DNA of 64,000 nt from JAPOXR01 sp964291445 (GTDB taxonomy: Bacteria > Pseudomonadota > Alphaproteobacteria > Rhodobacterales > Rhodobacteraceae), in assembly GCA_964291445.2 (NCBI GenBank), contig OZ219862.1, forward strand, positions 1,364,001 to 1,428,000, given 5' to 3'. Made by a program: the position numbers and the translations under genes. The stretch's first letter is position 1. Every line of letters begins with the position of its first letter. Shown in pieces: positions 26,128 through 33,784 of the stretch. The notes beneath the pieces were generated by a model. It searched no databases. It saw nothing but the letters and a program-made list of their open reading frames with translations, and was not told the DNA's origin.

Positions 26128-27396
26128 ATGGGGCTGACCATCGCCGAAGCCTTCATGCTGCTGGTCTTTGTCCTGTTGTTGCTGTTGCTGCTTTGGCGGT
26201 GGAACACTGACAAGATACTCGAGGCAACCAGGCACCTGGCAGACCCTGACTCACCCGAGTTCCAACAGCAGATTGACGAGCTTGAACGCAGCGTCGAACT
26301 TTTTCGGCAGCCGGATCTTTCCCTGATTGCAACAGAACTGTCCCGACTCTCGGAGGAGGAGCGACAGATCATCATCGACGAGATCAGCGATGCGGGGCCG
26401 GAAATCCTCGTTCGGGCGAAAGAAGACCGGGAGGCCGATTCGATTGTCCGGCAGTTCACCGACGAGACTCTGGCCATGGAAGAGGAACAGAGATCGGTGC
26501 TTCGGGACATGGCGGAATCTGGCCGATTGCAGCAGCTTCTGGACCACGTGACCCGGTCCGAACCGGCCCGCTCGATTGCCAGCTCTCTCTCCCGGCTTTC
26601 TCCCGAACAGGAACGAAAACTGGCGGATTTGGTCAGGTCAGAGAGTCCAGGCCAGGCACTGGACGAGAGTTCGGCATTCATGCAACTCCTGGAGTCTGGA
26701 GCTTCGGTGTCCGAGATACGCGACGCAATCACCTACATTGATGCCGTGGAGAGGAAGCTTGGTGTCGTGGAGAGGAAGCTGGCAGAGCAGGCCCGGGTCG
26801 GGATGGAACTTACCGACAGCATCAACCAGGAGTTGGGGGCGGCGGTGACCGATATCGGTGGCAAGATCGGTCCGCATGGCAGGATTTCCTTTGAAAACAG
26901 GCTGGGCTTCGTCCAGGGCGAGGACCAGATCCAGGTCGGGTTCCAGGACTTTCTTCGAAAATTCTGTCCGGCGTTTCTGGCAACCATGCACAGCTATCGC
27001 GACCACATCGACGAGATCCGCATCGAAGGACACGCATCGTCCGAGTGGACCAAATCCACCTCCGATGAACAGGCGTTTCGCCTGAACCTGGCTCTCAGCC
27101 AGCGGCGAGCCAGGAATATCGTTCAGGCCTGCCTTGACTATACCGGGGATCGCGAAATCAGGGACTGGGCCCGGAACCGGCTGGTCGCGCTCGGCTATTC
27201 CTCGTCACGCCCGGTCCTGCACGATGACCTCTCGGAAGACCGGGAGGGCTCTCGCCGGGTCGAGTTCGGCTATGTGGCCGACACCGACCGGCTGCTTGAG
27301 GACATCAGGTCGGCAGTCGGGTCGGAGGTGGCGCCCGCAGACATCGACATCCGGCAATATCTGCCGACCGAGAACGAAAACTTCCTCAGCCAGTGA
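26128..27396 (+). CDS. MotB/ZorB-like protein with OmpA peptidoglycan-binding domain
   Basis: A 422-residue protein. One N-terminal span (AEAFMLLVFVLLLLLLLWRW, residues 6-25), a long helical region (30-240) and a C-terminal OmpA/MotB domain: IDEIRIEGHASSEWTKST near residue 295, FRLNLALSQRRARNIVQAC, and DREGSRRVEFGYV at the end. This is the arrangement of stator subunits that anchor a channel to peptidoglycan. In MotB and ZorB an Asp in the span is the proton site; here the span has a Glu at position 7 but no Asp, which is unusual. It follows the ZorA-like gene after 119 bases, with GGGGAGCG before the ATG. The helical linker is far longer than in MotB. Confidence 0.82.
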   Translation: MGLTIAEAFMLLVFVLLLLLLLWRWNTDKILEATRHLADPDSPEFQQQIDELERSVELFRQPDLSLIATELSRLSEEERQIIIDEISDAGPEILVRAKEDREADSIVRQFTDETLAMEEEQRSVLRDMAESGRLQQLLDHVTRSEPARSIASSLSRLSPEQERKLADLVRSESPGQALDESSAFMQLLESGASVSEIRDAITYIDAVERKLGVVERKLAEQARVGMELTDSINQELGAAVTDIGGKIGPHGRISFENRLGFVQGEDQIQVGFQDFLRKFCPAFLATMHSYRDHIDEIRIEGHASSEWTKSTSDEQAFRLNLALSQRRARNIVQACLDYTGDREIRDWARNRLVALGYSSSRPVLHDDLSEDREGSRRVEFGYVADTDRLLEDIRSAVGSEVAPADIDIRQYLPTENENFLSQ

Positions 27397-27411
27397 CCGG
27401 TCGGTCCTTGG

Positions 27412-27436
27412 TGGCGGAGACGGAGGGAATCGAACC
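27412..27436 (-). other. 3' fragment of a tRNA-Ser gene (candidate att scar)
   Basis: On the minus strand these 25 bases start with GGTTCGATTCCCTCC and end with GTCTCCGCCA, which is the T-loop, T-stem 3' strand, acceptor 3' strand and CCA of a bacterial tRNA-Ser. The rest of the tRNA is missing: the matching T-stem 5' strand and the GGAGAC acceptor start are absent upstream. Integrative elements that use a tRNA 3' end leave exactly such a duplicated tail at their far border. Confidence 0.7.
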
Positions 27437-27843
27437 GCGAAGTCGCGCCATGCCGCAAACTTGGCGCGCGAGACCGAGGAATTCCTGCGGGTCCGCGAGG
27501 AGGCCCTGACCTCGACCTCACCGGCGAAGCCCCCTGAGCCGGCGGCGCCGGCGGGACACGTATGTCCGGACCCCCGATCCAGACCAAAAGCGCAACCTGA
27601 CCGGTCTCGCAGCCTCGAATCAGGAGGACCGACTCCGGCCAACTCTCTCTACTCACCACCCGTTTTGCTTCCCAATCCAATACAGCGTTATCCACAACGA
27701 CAAACGAGCAGGGACTCGACCGATAGGTCGGGTCCGCCCGCCGAATAGAACAGCCACCTACCTGTAGCGATGGAGCTTTCAATGTCCCCTCTCTGGCCGA
27801 TTAAGCGGGCTGGCGACGTGAGGATATTGATCAAGGTTGGGCG
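27437..27843. other. Gap between tRNA scar and toxin-antitoxin genes
   Basis: No gene is recognised in these roughly 400 bases. Open frames on both strands give Arg/Pro/Ser-rich products without motifs. The stretch is probably integration-related debris. Confidence 0.5.
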
Positions 27844-27860
27844 TTGGCATATATTGCCAA
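27844..27860. promoter_or_regulatory. Candidate antitoxin operator
   Basis: A perfect inverted repeat TTGGCA-TATAT-TGCCAA centred 25 bases before the antitoxin start. ParD-type antitoxins repress their own promoter by binding such palindromes. Its presence also argues against the longer antitoxin frame that would start inside it. Confidence 0.7.
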
Positions 27861-27876
27861 TGAGGAGATGTGCCTG

Positions 27877-28134
27877 ATGGTCACACGCAATGTTGTTCTC
27901 ACCGACACCCAGGATCAGCTGGTTCAGACACTGGTCGCATCCGGGCGTTACCAGAATGTAAGCGAGACCATGCGCGCTGGCCTTCGATTGCTCGAGCAGG
28001 AAGAGGCGCAACTCGCTGATCTCCGGCAGGGCCTGATGGAAGGTCTTGAGCAGGCGAACCGCGGTGATCTTGCCGAAGGGAGTGGGGAGGACGCCATCCG
28101 TCGGGCCTTTGCGAAAGCACGCGCGACCTCATGA
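27877..28134 (+). CDS. ParD/CopG-type antitoxin
   Basis: An 85-residue protein. The N-terminus is a ribbon-helix-helix DNA-binding segment (TRNVVLTDTQDQLVQTLVAS followed by GRYQNVSETMRAGLRLLEQ), and the C-terminal third is a charged helix that would wrap the toxin. The ATG at 27877 is chosen because GAGGAG lies nine bases ahead; a start at 27868 would be too close. The stop overlaps the toxin start (ATGA), typical for toxin-antitoxin pairs. Confidence 0.88.
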   Translation: MVTRNVVLTDTQDQLVQTLVASGRYQNVSETMRAGLRLLEQEEAQLADLRQGLMEGLEQANRGDLAEGSGEDAIRRAFAKARATS

Positions 28135-28466
28135 GCCGATCTTTACGGTTGACGCGCCGTGCGGAAGCCAGCCTTGTCGAGATTGCCAGATGGACGATCG
28201 AGAATTTTGGGCACAGGCAGGCCGAGCTTTACGAGACTGAGTTGCTCAGCCGTTGCGACGCGATCTTGAACAGCCAGGCGCATAGCCGGAGTTGCGCGGT
28301 TCTCGTGGATGACGCCGACGATCTCAGGTTTGTCAGGGCAGGGGAGCACTTCCTGGTGTATCTGGATCGGCCAGACGAAGTCGTCATCGTTGACATACTG
28401 CATTCCCGCAGCGATCTGCCCCGTCATGTTGCCGCACTGACAGCGCTCCAGCACGAAGGTTCCTGA
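28131..28466 (+). CDS. ParE/RelE-superfamily toxin
   Basis: A 111-residue protein with the ParE layout: N-terminal SLRLTRRAEASLVEIARWTI, a helix-strand core (ILNSQAHSRSCAVLVDD) and the C-terminal strands FVRAGEHFLVYLDRPDEVVI and VDILHSRSDLPRHV. Typical ParE toxins poison DNA gyrase; RelE relatives cut mRNA. The sequence is intact and complete, with its antitoxin immediately upstream, so the module is probably functional. It lies between a tRNA scar and an IS remnant, in keeping with a mobile origin. Confidence 0.88.
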   Translation: MSRSLRLTRRAEASLVEIARWTIENFGHRQAELYETELLSRCDAILNSQAHSRSCAVLVDDADDLRFVRAGEHFLVYLDRPDEVVIVDILHSRSDLPRHVAALTALQHEGS

Positions 28467-28540
28467 TTCGCGTCAGAGTCCTGCGGTCTTGGTCTGGTTC
28501 ACGCGGAACCGATCACGCCGAAACTGATCTGGAGCGCGAT

Positions 28541-29262
28541 TTGGAGGACCTGCCAAGCGAGCTGCGATGGCGCGAGTGGATGCGCCGGGTCGAGGCCGTG
28601 CTGTTCGCCACCGCTTCGTCCGGTGCGCGGGAAGATGGCCTAAACGGATCGAAGCTGCATATTGCAAGCCCGCGCCTAAAGCGCTGCAGATGCGGCGGTG
28701 CCGGAACCGGAACCTTCAGCCCGCTGTCGGACCTGTTCAGTGTGCATGTGGCGCCGGAAATGCTCAATCTGGAAACGAAGTGGGCCTCCCTGGTCTCCTC
28801 TTCGATGCCACGGTGGGCCTGCTCAAGGACGTGATTCCCGTCGGCGCCACGCTCAACGCCGAAACTGTGCGCAACCACCTGCACCAGGTTGCGAATCGCA
28901 TGGAAGGGGAACTGGGGGAGGAGCAGTTCAGTTTCATCGAGGGCACGCCAGGGGACCATGCCGGATTGCCGCGGCCCGAAGGCCCGATTGTCGTCGGAAT
29001 CGATGGAAGCTATGTGCGTGCCCGCGAGAGAGACGGCGAGGGACGGCTGACGAACTTCGAGGTTCTGGTCGTCAAGTCCATGGCCGAGGATCGGGGCCAC
29101 CGGTATTTCGGGCTTGTCCGGAGCCTTCACGAAAAGCCCGGCCGCAGGCTGCACGGGGTTCTGCAGGATCAGGGCTTGCAGTGTCGACGGCCTTTGGAAA
29201 GCGCCCGTTTCAGGCGGCGAGGCGGCTTTCTGCCGCCCGACAGCAACGCCATCAGTTCCTAG
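28541..29262 (+). pseudogene. ISKra4-family transposase remnant
   Basis: Two frames together give an incomplete transposase. The first (28541 to about 28795) carries RCRCGG and SVHVAPEMLNLETKWASLVS; the second continues DATVGLLKDVIPVGATLN, HLHQVANRMEGELGEEQF and PEGPIVVGIDGSYVRARE, the DDE-region signature of ISKra4-like transposases. A frameshift joins them near 28797, and the chain stops early after LHGVLQDQGLQ, so the C-terminal catalytic part is lost. No terminal inverted repeats were found. This is a dead element. Confidence 0.75.
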
Positions 29263-29329
29263 CGTTCCGATTGATGAGGTTCCACTCGATAGCGTATGTT
29301 CATTGGTGCCTCGTTTTTTGGGCACACCA

Positions 29330-29599
29330 ATGAATCAGACACCGCCGCCAGGCCAGCCCTTTCAGGCCGGGCGCGCCGAAAGGCAGGGCCAGTGTCTGGC
29401 CTTCATTCATGCCTATACCAAGGTCAACCGCCGGCCGCCGGCCGAGGCCGACATGCAAAGATATTTCCGCGCCGCCCCGCCAACCGTGCACCGGATGGTT
29501 CTCCATCTCGATCATGCCCGGCCCGCCGAACGCATCCCCGGTCAGGCTCGAAGCATCCGGGTGCTTGTCAATCCGGACAGTCTGCCGGTGCTGAAGTGA
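29330..29599 (+). CDS. Small LexA-type winged-helix protein
   Basis: An 89-residue protein with a helix-turn-helix like the LexA DNA-binding domain: QGQCLAFIHAYTKVNRRPPA, then EADMQRYFRAAPPTVHRMVL, ending PGQARSIRVLVNPDSLPVL. There is no LexA peptidase domain. Short proteins of this type are common beside insertion sequences and on mobile DNA, and their function is not settled. The residue pattern is well preserved, so the gene may be intact. It starts 68 bases after the transposase remnant. Confidence 0.7.
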   Translation: MNQTPPPGQPFQAGRAERQGQCLAFIHAYTKVNRRPPAEADMQRYFRAAPPTVHRMVLHLDHARPAERIPGQARSIRVLVNPDSLPVLK

Positions 29600-29639
29600 T
29601 GCGTTCCAAACCGTCAAAACCACTGTGACGAGACACTAG

Positions 29640-30222
29640 AACGCTTCGGGACGGGCGTTGAACAGTGCGTTGGCCTCGTTGGCAAACCTGGACATGTTCG
29701 TGCACCAGGCACCGGCGCCGAGCCAGCCCTGCCCGGTTCCGCCCTCGGGGGAGATCCATTGCAGGGGATCATCCGCCGCCCGCTCGATCCGGTTTGCGCA
29801 GGACTCCGAATAGGCGCCGGCAACCAGGAGATCGATCCGCTCCCGTGTCGGCCCAGAGAGGGCTCCTGTCCCGCCGAGCGGAATTGCCGAATCGCTGGCG
29901 ATGCCGGGAAACTCCCGGCTGAGGATGCCGTGAAAGCCCTCTCTATCCACCAGAATTGCCGCTGCCGCGTTGGGCATTTCGTGGCCGTTCTCGCCGGGCC
30001 GGCCGGTGGCCTCGGCCAGCAGCCGAAGCGTGTTCAGCACCGCTTGCACCTCACTGTGCTGAACCCGGTACCATCTGGCACCCTGGCCGACTGCCAGCAC
30101 CACGCCGGCGGCTCCGGCAGACCGATGGTGTCGCAGATCTCGAACGGATACGCATCGCCGGCGCCGATCTTCAGGGTCCCGAATTGCCGTGCGGGCGCTG
30201 GCGGTGAACTGTTCACAAGCAT
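29640..30222 (-). pseudogene. Frameshifted hypothetical protein
   Basis: Two frames read as one protein of about 193 residues: MLVNSSPPAPARQF ... FEICDTIGLPE, then AGVVLAVGQGARWYRVQHSE to the end. The switch falls near 30105-30120 and needs one base. The second part is well formed (VQAVLNTLRLLAEATGRPGE, AAAAILVDREGFHGILSREF). No family recognised. It is convergent with the IS-associated genes and adjoins the methylamine locus. The start is uncertain and the upstream 170 bases hold nothing clear. Confidence 0.45.
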
Positions 30223-30394
30223 CTGGACATCGGGAGAGATCAGTTGATCGGGAGGGAACCGAATCGGACTTCCCGTCAGTGTCCAGGCGGTCCCTGTCGG
30301 GAAGTCACCGGACGCGACAGGGGTGACTGGTCACTGGCCGGGAATTCACCCTGGCTACCACCACTCGGCCGGTCCCTCCGGCCCGTCCCTCCCG

Positions 30395-31699
30395 TCAGAC
30401 GTCGAAGGCGTTGTCGCGCTCCCATTCGGAGAAATGGCCGATGAACTCGTCCCATTCCTTGGCCTTGAGCTTGGCCAGGGCGACGTGGAATTCGCTGCCC
30501 AGCACTGCTGGCAGGAAACGGGACTTTCTGAACAGGCCAATGGCCTCCGAGAGGTTGAGTGGCAGCTTCGGCGCATTCCTGACCTTGTGTCCTTCGGCAT
30601 ACATGTCGATATCGAGCCGCTTGCCGGGATCGGTCCGGTTGGCAATGCCGTCAAGCGCCGCCGCTGCCAGCACTGCCTGCAAGAGATACGGGTTGGCCGC
30701 ACCATCGGCCAACCTGACCTCGATCCGGTTGTCGGCCGGTATGCGAATGAGATGCGTGCGGTTGTTGCCGGAATAGGTGACGGTGTTCGGCGCCCAGGTG
30801 GCGCCCGACATGGTGACCGGAGCGTTGATCCGCTTGTAGGAATTGACCACCGGGTTGGTCACGAGAGCCATTTCCCGCGAATGTTTCAACACCCCGCCAA
30901 TCACGTGATAGGCAAGCTCGGAAAGGCCAAGCTCGCCATCGCCGGGCATCAAATTGATCCTGCCACTCTCATCCCAGACCGACAGGTGAACATGGCAACC
31001 ATTTCCGGTGAGCCTCTCGAGCGGCTTCGGCATGAAGGTTGCCCGCACGCCCTGCTGCTCGGCCAGCGACTTGACCATGAACTTGAAGAAGTTGTGACGG
31101 TCGGCAGTGGTCAGCGGGTCGGACGGCCCCCAATTCATCTCGAACTGGCCATTCGCGTCTTCATGGTCATTCTGGTAGGGATCCCAGCCAAGCTCATCCA
31201 TGCAGTCACATATGCTGGTGATCAGCGAATACCGGCGCATGAGGGATTGCTGGTCATAGCAGGGTTTTCCGCGGATATCGCGCCCGTCGGCGATGGCGTC
31301 GCCCTCATCGGCCAGCACGAAGAATTCCGGCTCGACGCCGGTCAGGAAGCTCATCCCGGCACCGGCGGCGCTGGCCATGACATTCTGCAGTACCACCCGC
31401 GGCGCGTGCTGTACCCGCTCGCCATCAAGCACGAGGTCGCATGGCACCCATGCGGTCTGCTTCTGCCAGGGCAGCTGGATCATCCGTTCCAGATCCGGCA
31501 TCGCCAGCATGTCGGAATCGGCCGGCGTCATGTCAAGATAGGCGGCGAAGCCGGCAAAACCGGCCCCCTCGGCGGCGATGTCATCGATCGCCGACAGCGG
31601 CACCAGCTTGGACCGGGCCACGCCGAACAAGTCGGTGAAACTCATGAGAAAATAGCGAATTCCGCTCGCCCGCGACCGTTCGGATAAGCTCTCGGCCAT
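30395..31699 (-). CDS. gmaS: Gamma-glutamylmethylamide synthetase (type III glutamine synthetase-like)
   Basis: A 434-residue enzyme of the glutamine synthetase type III/GmaS group. It ligates methylamine to glutamate using ATP, the entry step of the N-methylglutamate pathway. Signatures: FLMSFTDLFGVARSKLVP near residue 16, FLTGVEPEFFVLADEG, PYQNDHEDANGQFEMNWG near residue 185, GNGCHVHLSVWDESG and WAPNTVTYSGNNRTHLIRIP. Size and motifs fit GmaS/GlnT much better than GlnA. It is the last gene after mgsA-mgsB-mgsC, 50 bases downstream of mgsC, with AAGGAAG before the ATG. GlnT acting on ammonia is the alternative; the mgs and mgd neighbours favour methylamine. Confidence 0.87.
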   Translation of the reverse strand: MAESLSERSRASGIRYFLMSFTDLFGVARSKLVPLSAIDDIAAEGAGFAGFAAYLDMTPADSDMLAMPDLERMIQLPWQKQTAWVPCDLVLDGERVQHAPRVVLQNVMASAAGAGMSFLTGVEPEFFVLADEGDAIADGRDIRGKPCYDQQSLMRRYSLITSICDCMDELGWDPYQNDHEDANGQFEMNWGPSDPLTTADRHNFFKFMVKSLAEQQGVRATFMPKPLERLTGNGCHVHLSVWDESGRINLMPGDGELGLSELAYHVIGGVLKHSREMALVTNPVVNSYKRINAPVTMSGATWAPNTVTYSGNNRTHLIRIPADNRIEVRLADGAANPYLLQAVLAAAALDGIANRTDPGKRLDIDMYAEGHKVRNAPKLPLNLSEAIGLFRKSRFLPAVLGSEFHVALAKLKAKEWDEFIGHFSEWERDNAFDV

Positions 31700-31749
31700 G
31701 TCAGTTTCTTCCTTTCACTTCCAGTGGGTGTCCGGATTGTCGTCCGGTC

Positions 31750-33093
31750 TCATATGTCCTTTCCGGGTATCCAGCTGGTGCCAGCCAACGGCACTCCCGA
31801 CATTGCCGCAGCCTCAACCGTCAGCGCCACCATATCATCCGGCTCCAGATTGTGCACATGGCTCTTGCCACAGGCCCTGGCAATCGTCTGCGCCTCCAGC
31901 GTCAGCACCGACAGGTAGTTTGCCAGTTTCCTGCCGGCAACAACCGGGTCGAGACGGCTGGCCAGTTCGGGATCCTGCGTGGTGATGCCGGCCGGATCAT
32001 TGCCCGCCTGGTAGTCCTCCCAGCACCCGGCCGCCGAGCCGAGCTTGCGGTATTCTTCCTCGAGTGCCGGGTCCTGGTCGCCGATGGCAATCAGCGCCGC
32101 GGTGCCGATCGACACCGCATCGGCGCCCATGGCCAGGGCCTTGGCCACGTCGGCACCGGAACGGATGCCACCGCCGACAATCAGCTGCACCTTCCGGTGC
32201 ATGTCGAGGTCAACGAGCGCCTGCACCGCCTCCTTGACTGCCACCAGGGTCGGCAGGCCGACATGCTCGATGAACACGTCCTGGGTTGCCGCGGTGCCGC
32301 CCTGCATGCCGTCGATGACGATGGCATCGGCGCCCGCCTTCACAGACAGTGCCGTATCGTAATAGGGTCGCGCAGCACCGCATTTGATATAGACCGGCTT
32401 CTCCCAGCCGGTGATTTCCCTGAGTTCGAGAATCTTGATGGCCAGGTCGTCCGGGCCGGTCCAGTCCGGATGCCGGCAGGCCGAGCGCTGGTCGATCCCC
32501 TCCGGCAGGCAGCGCATGCCGGCCACCCTGCCGGTGATCTTCTGGCCAAGCAGCATGCCGCCACCGCCGGGCTTTGCGCCCTGGCCGACCACGATTTCGA
32601 TGGCATCGGCCCGACGCAAATCATCCGGATTCATGCCGTAGCGTGACGGCAGATACTGGTAGACGAGGATGGAGGAGTGCTCCCGTTCCTCCGGCGTCAT
32701 CCCGCCATCGCCGGTGGTGGTGGAGGTTCCGGCCTGGCTGGCCCCGCGTCCAAGCGCCTCCTTGGCATTGGCCGAGAGCGAGCCGAAACTCATTCCGGCG
32801 ATGGTGATTGGTATCTGCAGATGGATCGGCTTCCTGGCATGGCGGGTACCGATGACCACATCGGTGCCGCACCGCTCCCGGTAGCCTTCGAGCGGATAGC
32901 GCGACATCGATGCGCCGCGCATGACCAAATCGTCGAAGCTGGCAACCCTGCGCTTGGCGCCAAAGCCGCGAATTCGATAAAGGCCGGTTCGGGCGGCCTC
33001 CCGAATATAGTGAATGGACGCCCGGTCGAAGGACGCCGATTCCTGCAGCCCCCAGTCGCGACCCGGCGCGTCTGCGTCAGTATTGGCCGACAT
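31750..33093 (-). CDS. mgsC: N-methylglutamate synthase, FMN subunit (MgsC)
   Basis: A 447-residue protein with the FMN-binding TIM barrel of glutamate synthase. Barrel motifs: ITIAGMSFGSLSANAKEALG near residue 110, GQGAKPGGGGMLLGQKI near 185 and ADAIVIDGMQGGTAATQD near 280. Unlike the first-cluster copy, the 3Fe-4S cysteine motif is degraded (GCWEDYQAGNDPAGITTQDP keeps one Cys). The long upstream frame is spurious; ATG at 33093 is chosen since it overlaps the mgsB end by only 17 bases. Together with MgsA and MgsB it should turn gamma-glutamylmethylamide (or methylamine plus glutamate) into N-methylglutamate. Confidence 0.87.
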   Translation of the reverse strand: MSANTDADAPGRDWGLQESASFDRASIHYIREAARTGLYRIRGFGAKRRVASFDDLVMRGASMSRYPLEGYRERCGTDVVIGTRHARKPIHLQIPITIAGMSFGSLSANAKEALGRGASQAGTSTTTGDGGMTPEEREHSSILVYQYLPSRYGMNPDDLRRADAIEIVVGQGAKPGGGGMLLGQKITGRVAGMRCLPEGIDQRSACRHPDWTGPDDLAIKILELREITGWEKPVYIKCGAARPYYDTALSVKAGADAIVIDGMQGGTAATQDVFIEHVGLPTLVAVKEAVQALVDLDMHRKVQLIVGGGIRSGADVAKALAMGADAVSIGTAALIAIGDQDPALEEEYRKLGSAAGCWEDYQAGNDPAGITTQDPELASRLDPVVAGRKLANYLSVLTLEAQTIARACGKSHVHNLEPDDMVALTVEAAAMSGVPLAGTSWIPGKDI

Positions 33094-33784
33094 TCTCTGT
33101 CCTGAAATTGTACAGTTGGCGCGCCGAGCCGTAGCGGCGAAACCCGTGGGTGGAGGCCCCGGTGCAGCCGGCCAGCGCCAGCAATTCCGACAATTCCGCC
33201 CGGTGGCGGTCCTCGAGTGGCTTCTCCACGCAATCGGCGCCAAGGCTGTCGGCTCGGCCTCGCACGTAGATCCGGGCCTCGTAAATCGAATCGCCCAGCG
33301 CTTCGCCGGTATCGCCCAGCACCACAAGCCGGCCAGCCTGTGCCATGAACATGCTCATATGCCCGACATTGCCCTTGACCACGATATCGCCACCCTTGAG
33401 CGAGATGCCGCAACGCGCCGCCGCATTGCCCTCGATAACCAGCAACCCGCCATGGGCGGTGGCGCCCGCCGACTGGCTGGTATCGCCACGCACCCGGACC
33501 TGGCCCGACATCATGTTCTCGCCCACCCCCTGGCCGGCATTGCCATTGATCTCGACCAGCGCCTGCTTGTTCATGCCGGCACAATAATACCCGGCATGGC
33601 CCTCGATGATGATGCGGACCGGCGCATCCAGCCCGCAGGCGAGTGCATGCGCACCGCCCGGGTTGAGAAGCCGGAACTGCCGACCCTCGCCGGTGCCGTT
33701 CATCGACTGGAGAGTGCAATTCACATCCCGCAGCTGCATCTCATCGAGATCGATGACGACCTCGTTCTGCCCCGATTCCGCCAT
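33077..33784 (-). CDS. mgsB: N-methylglutamate synthase, GXGXG subunit (MgsB)
   Basis: A 235-residue protein made of the GXGXG beta-helix domain: DAPVRIIIEGHAGYYCAGMN, QGVGENMMSGQVRVRGDTSQ, GDIVVKGNVGHMSMFMAQAG. It is shorter than the GlxC-like copy at 15559-16428. It shares one base with the end of mgsA (TGATG) and overlaps mgsC by 17 bases, so mgsABC is translated as a coupled set. It should form the channel part of the synthase. Confidence 0.87.
   Translation of the reverse strand: MAESGQNEVVIDLDEMQLRDVNCTLQSMNGTGEGRQFRLLNPGGAHALACGLDAPVRIIIEGHAGYYCAGMNKQALVEINGNAGQGVGENMMSGQVRVRGDTSQSAGATAHGGLLVIEGNAAARCGISLKGGDIVVKGNVGHMSMFMAQAGRLVVLGDTGEALGDSIYEARIYVRGRADSLGADCVEKPLEDRHRAELSELLALAGCTGASTHGFRRYGSARQLYNFRTENVGQY

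Noticed and set aside
22096..27396. Flagellar MotAB stator
   Set aside because: The A-like protein has a very long coiled-coil tail, the B-like linker is too long, the Asp is missing, and no flagellar gene is near.
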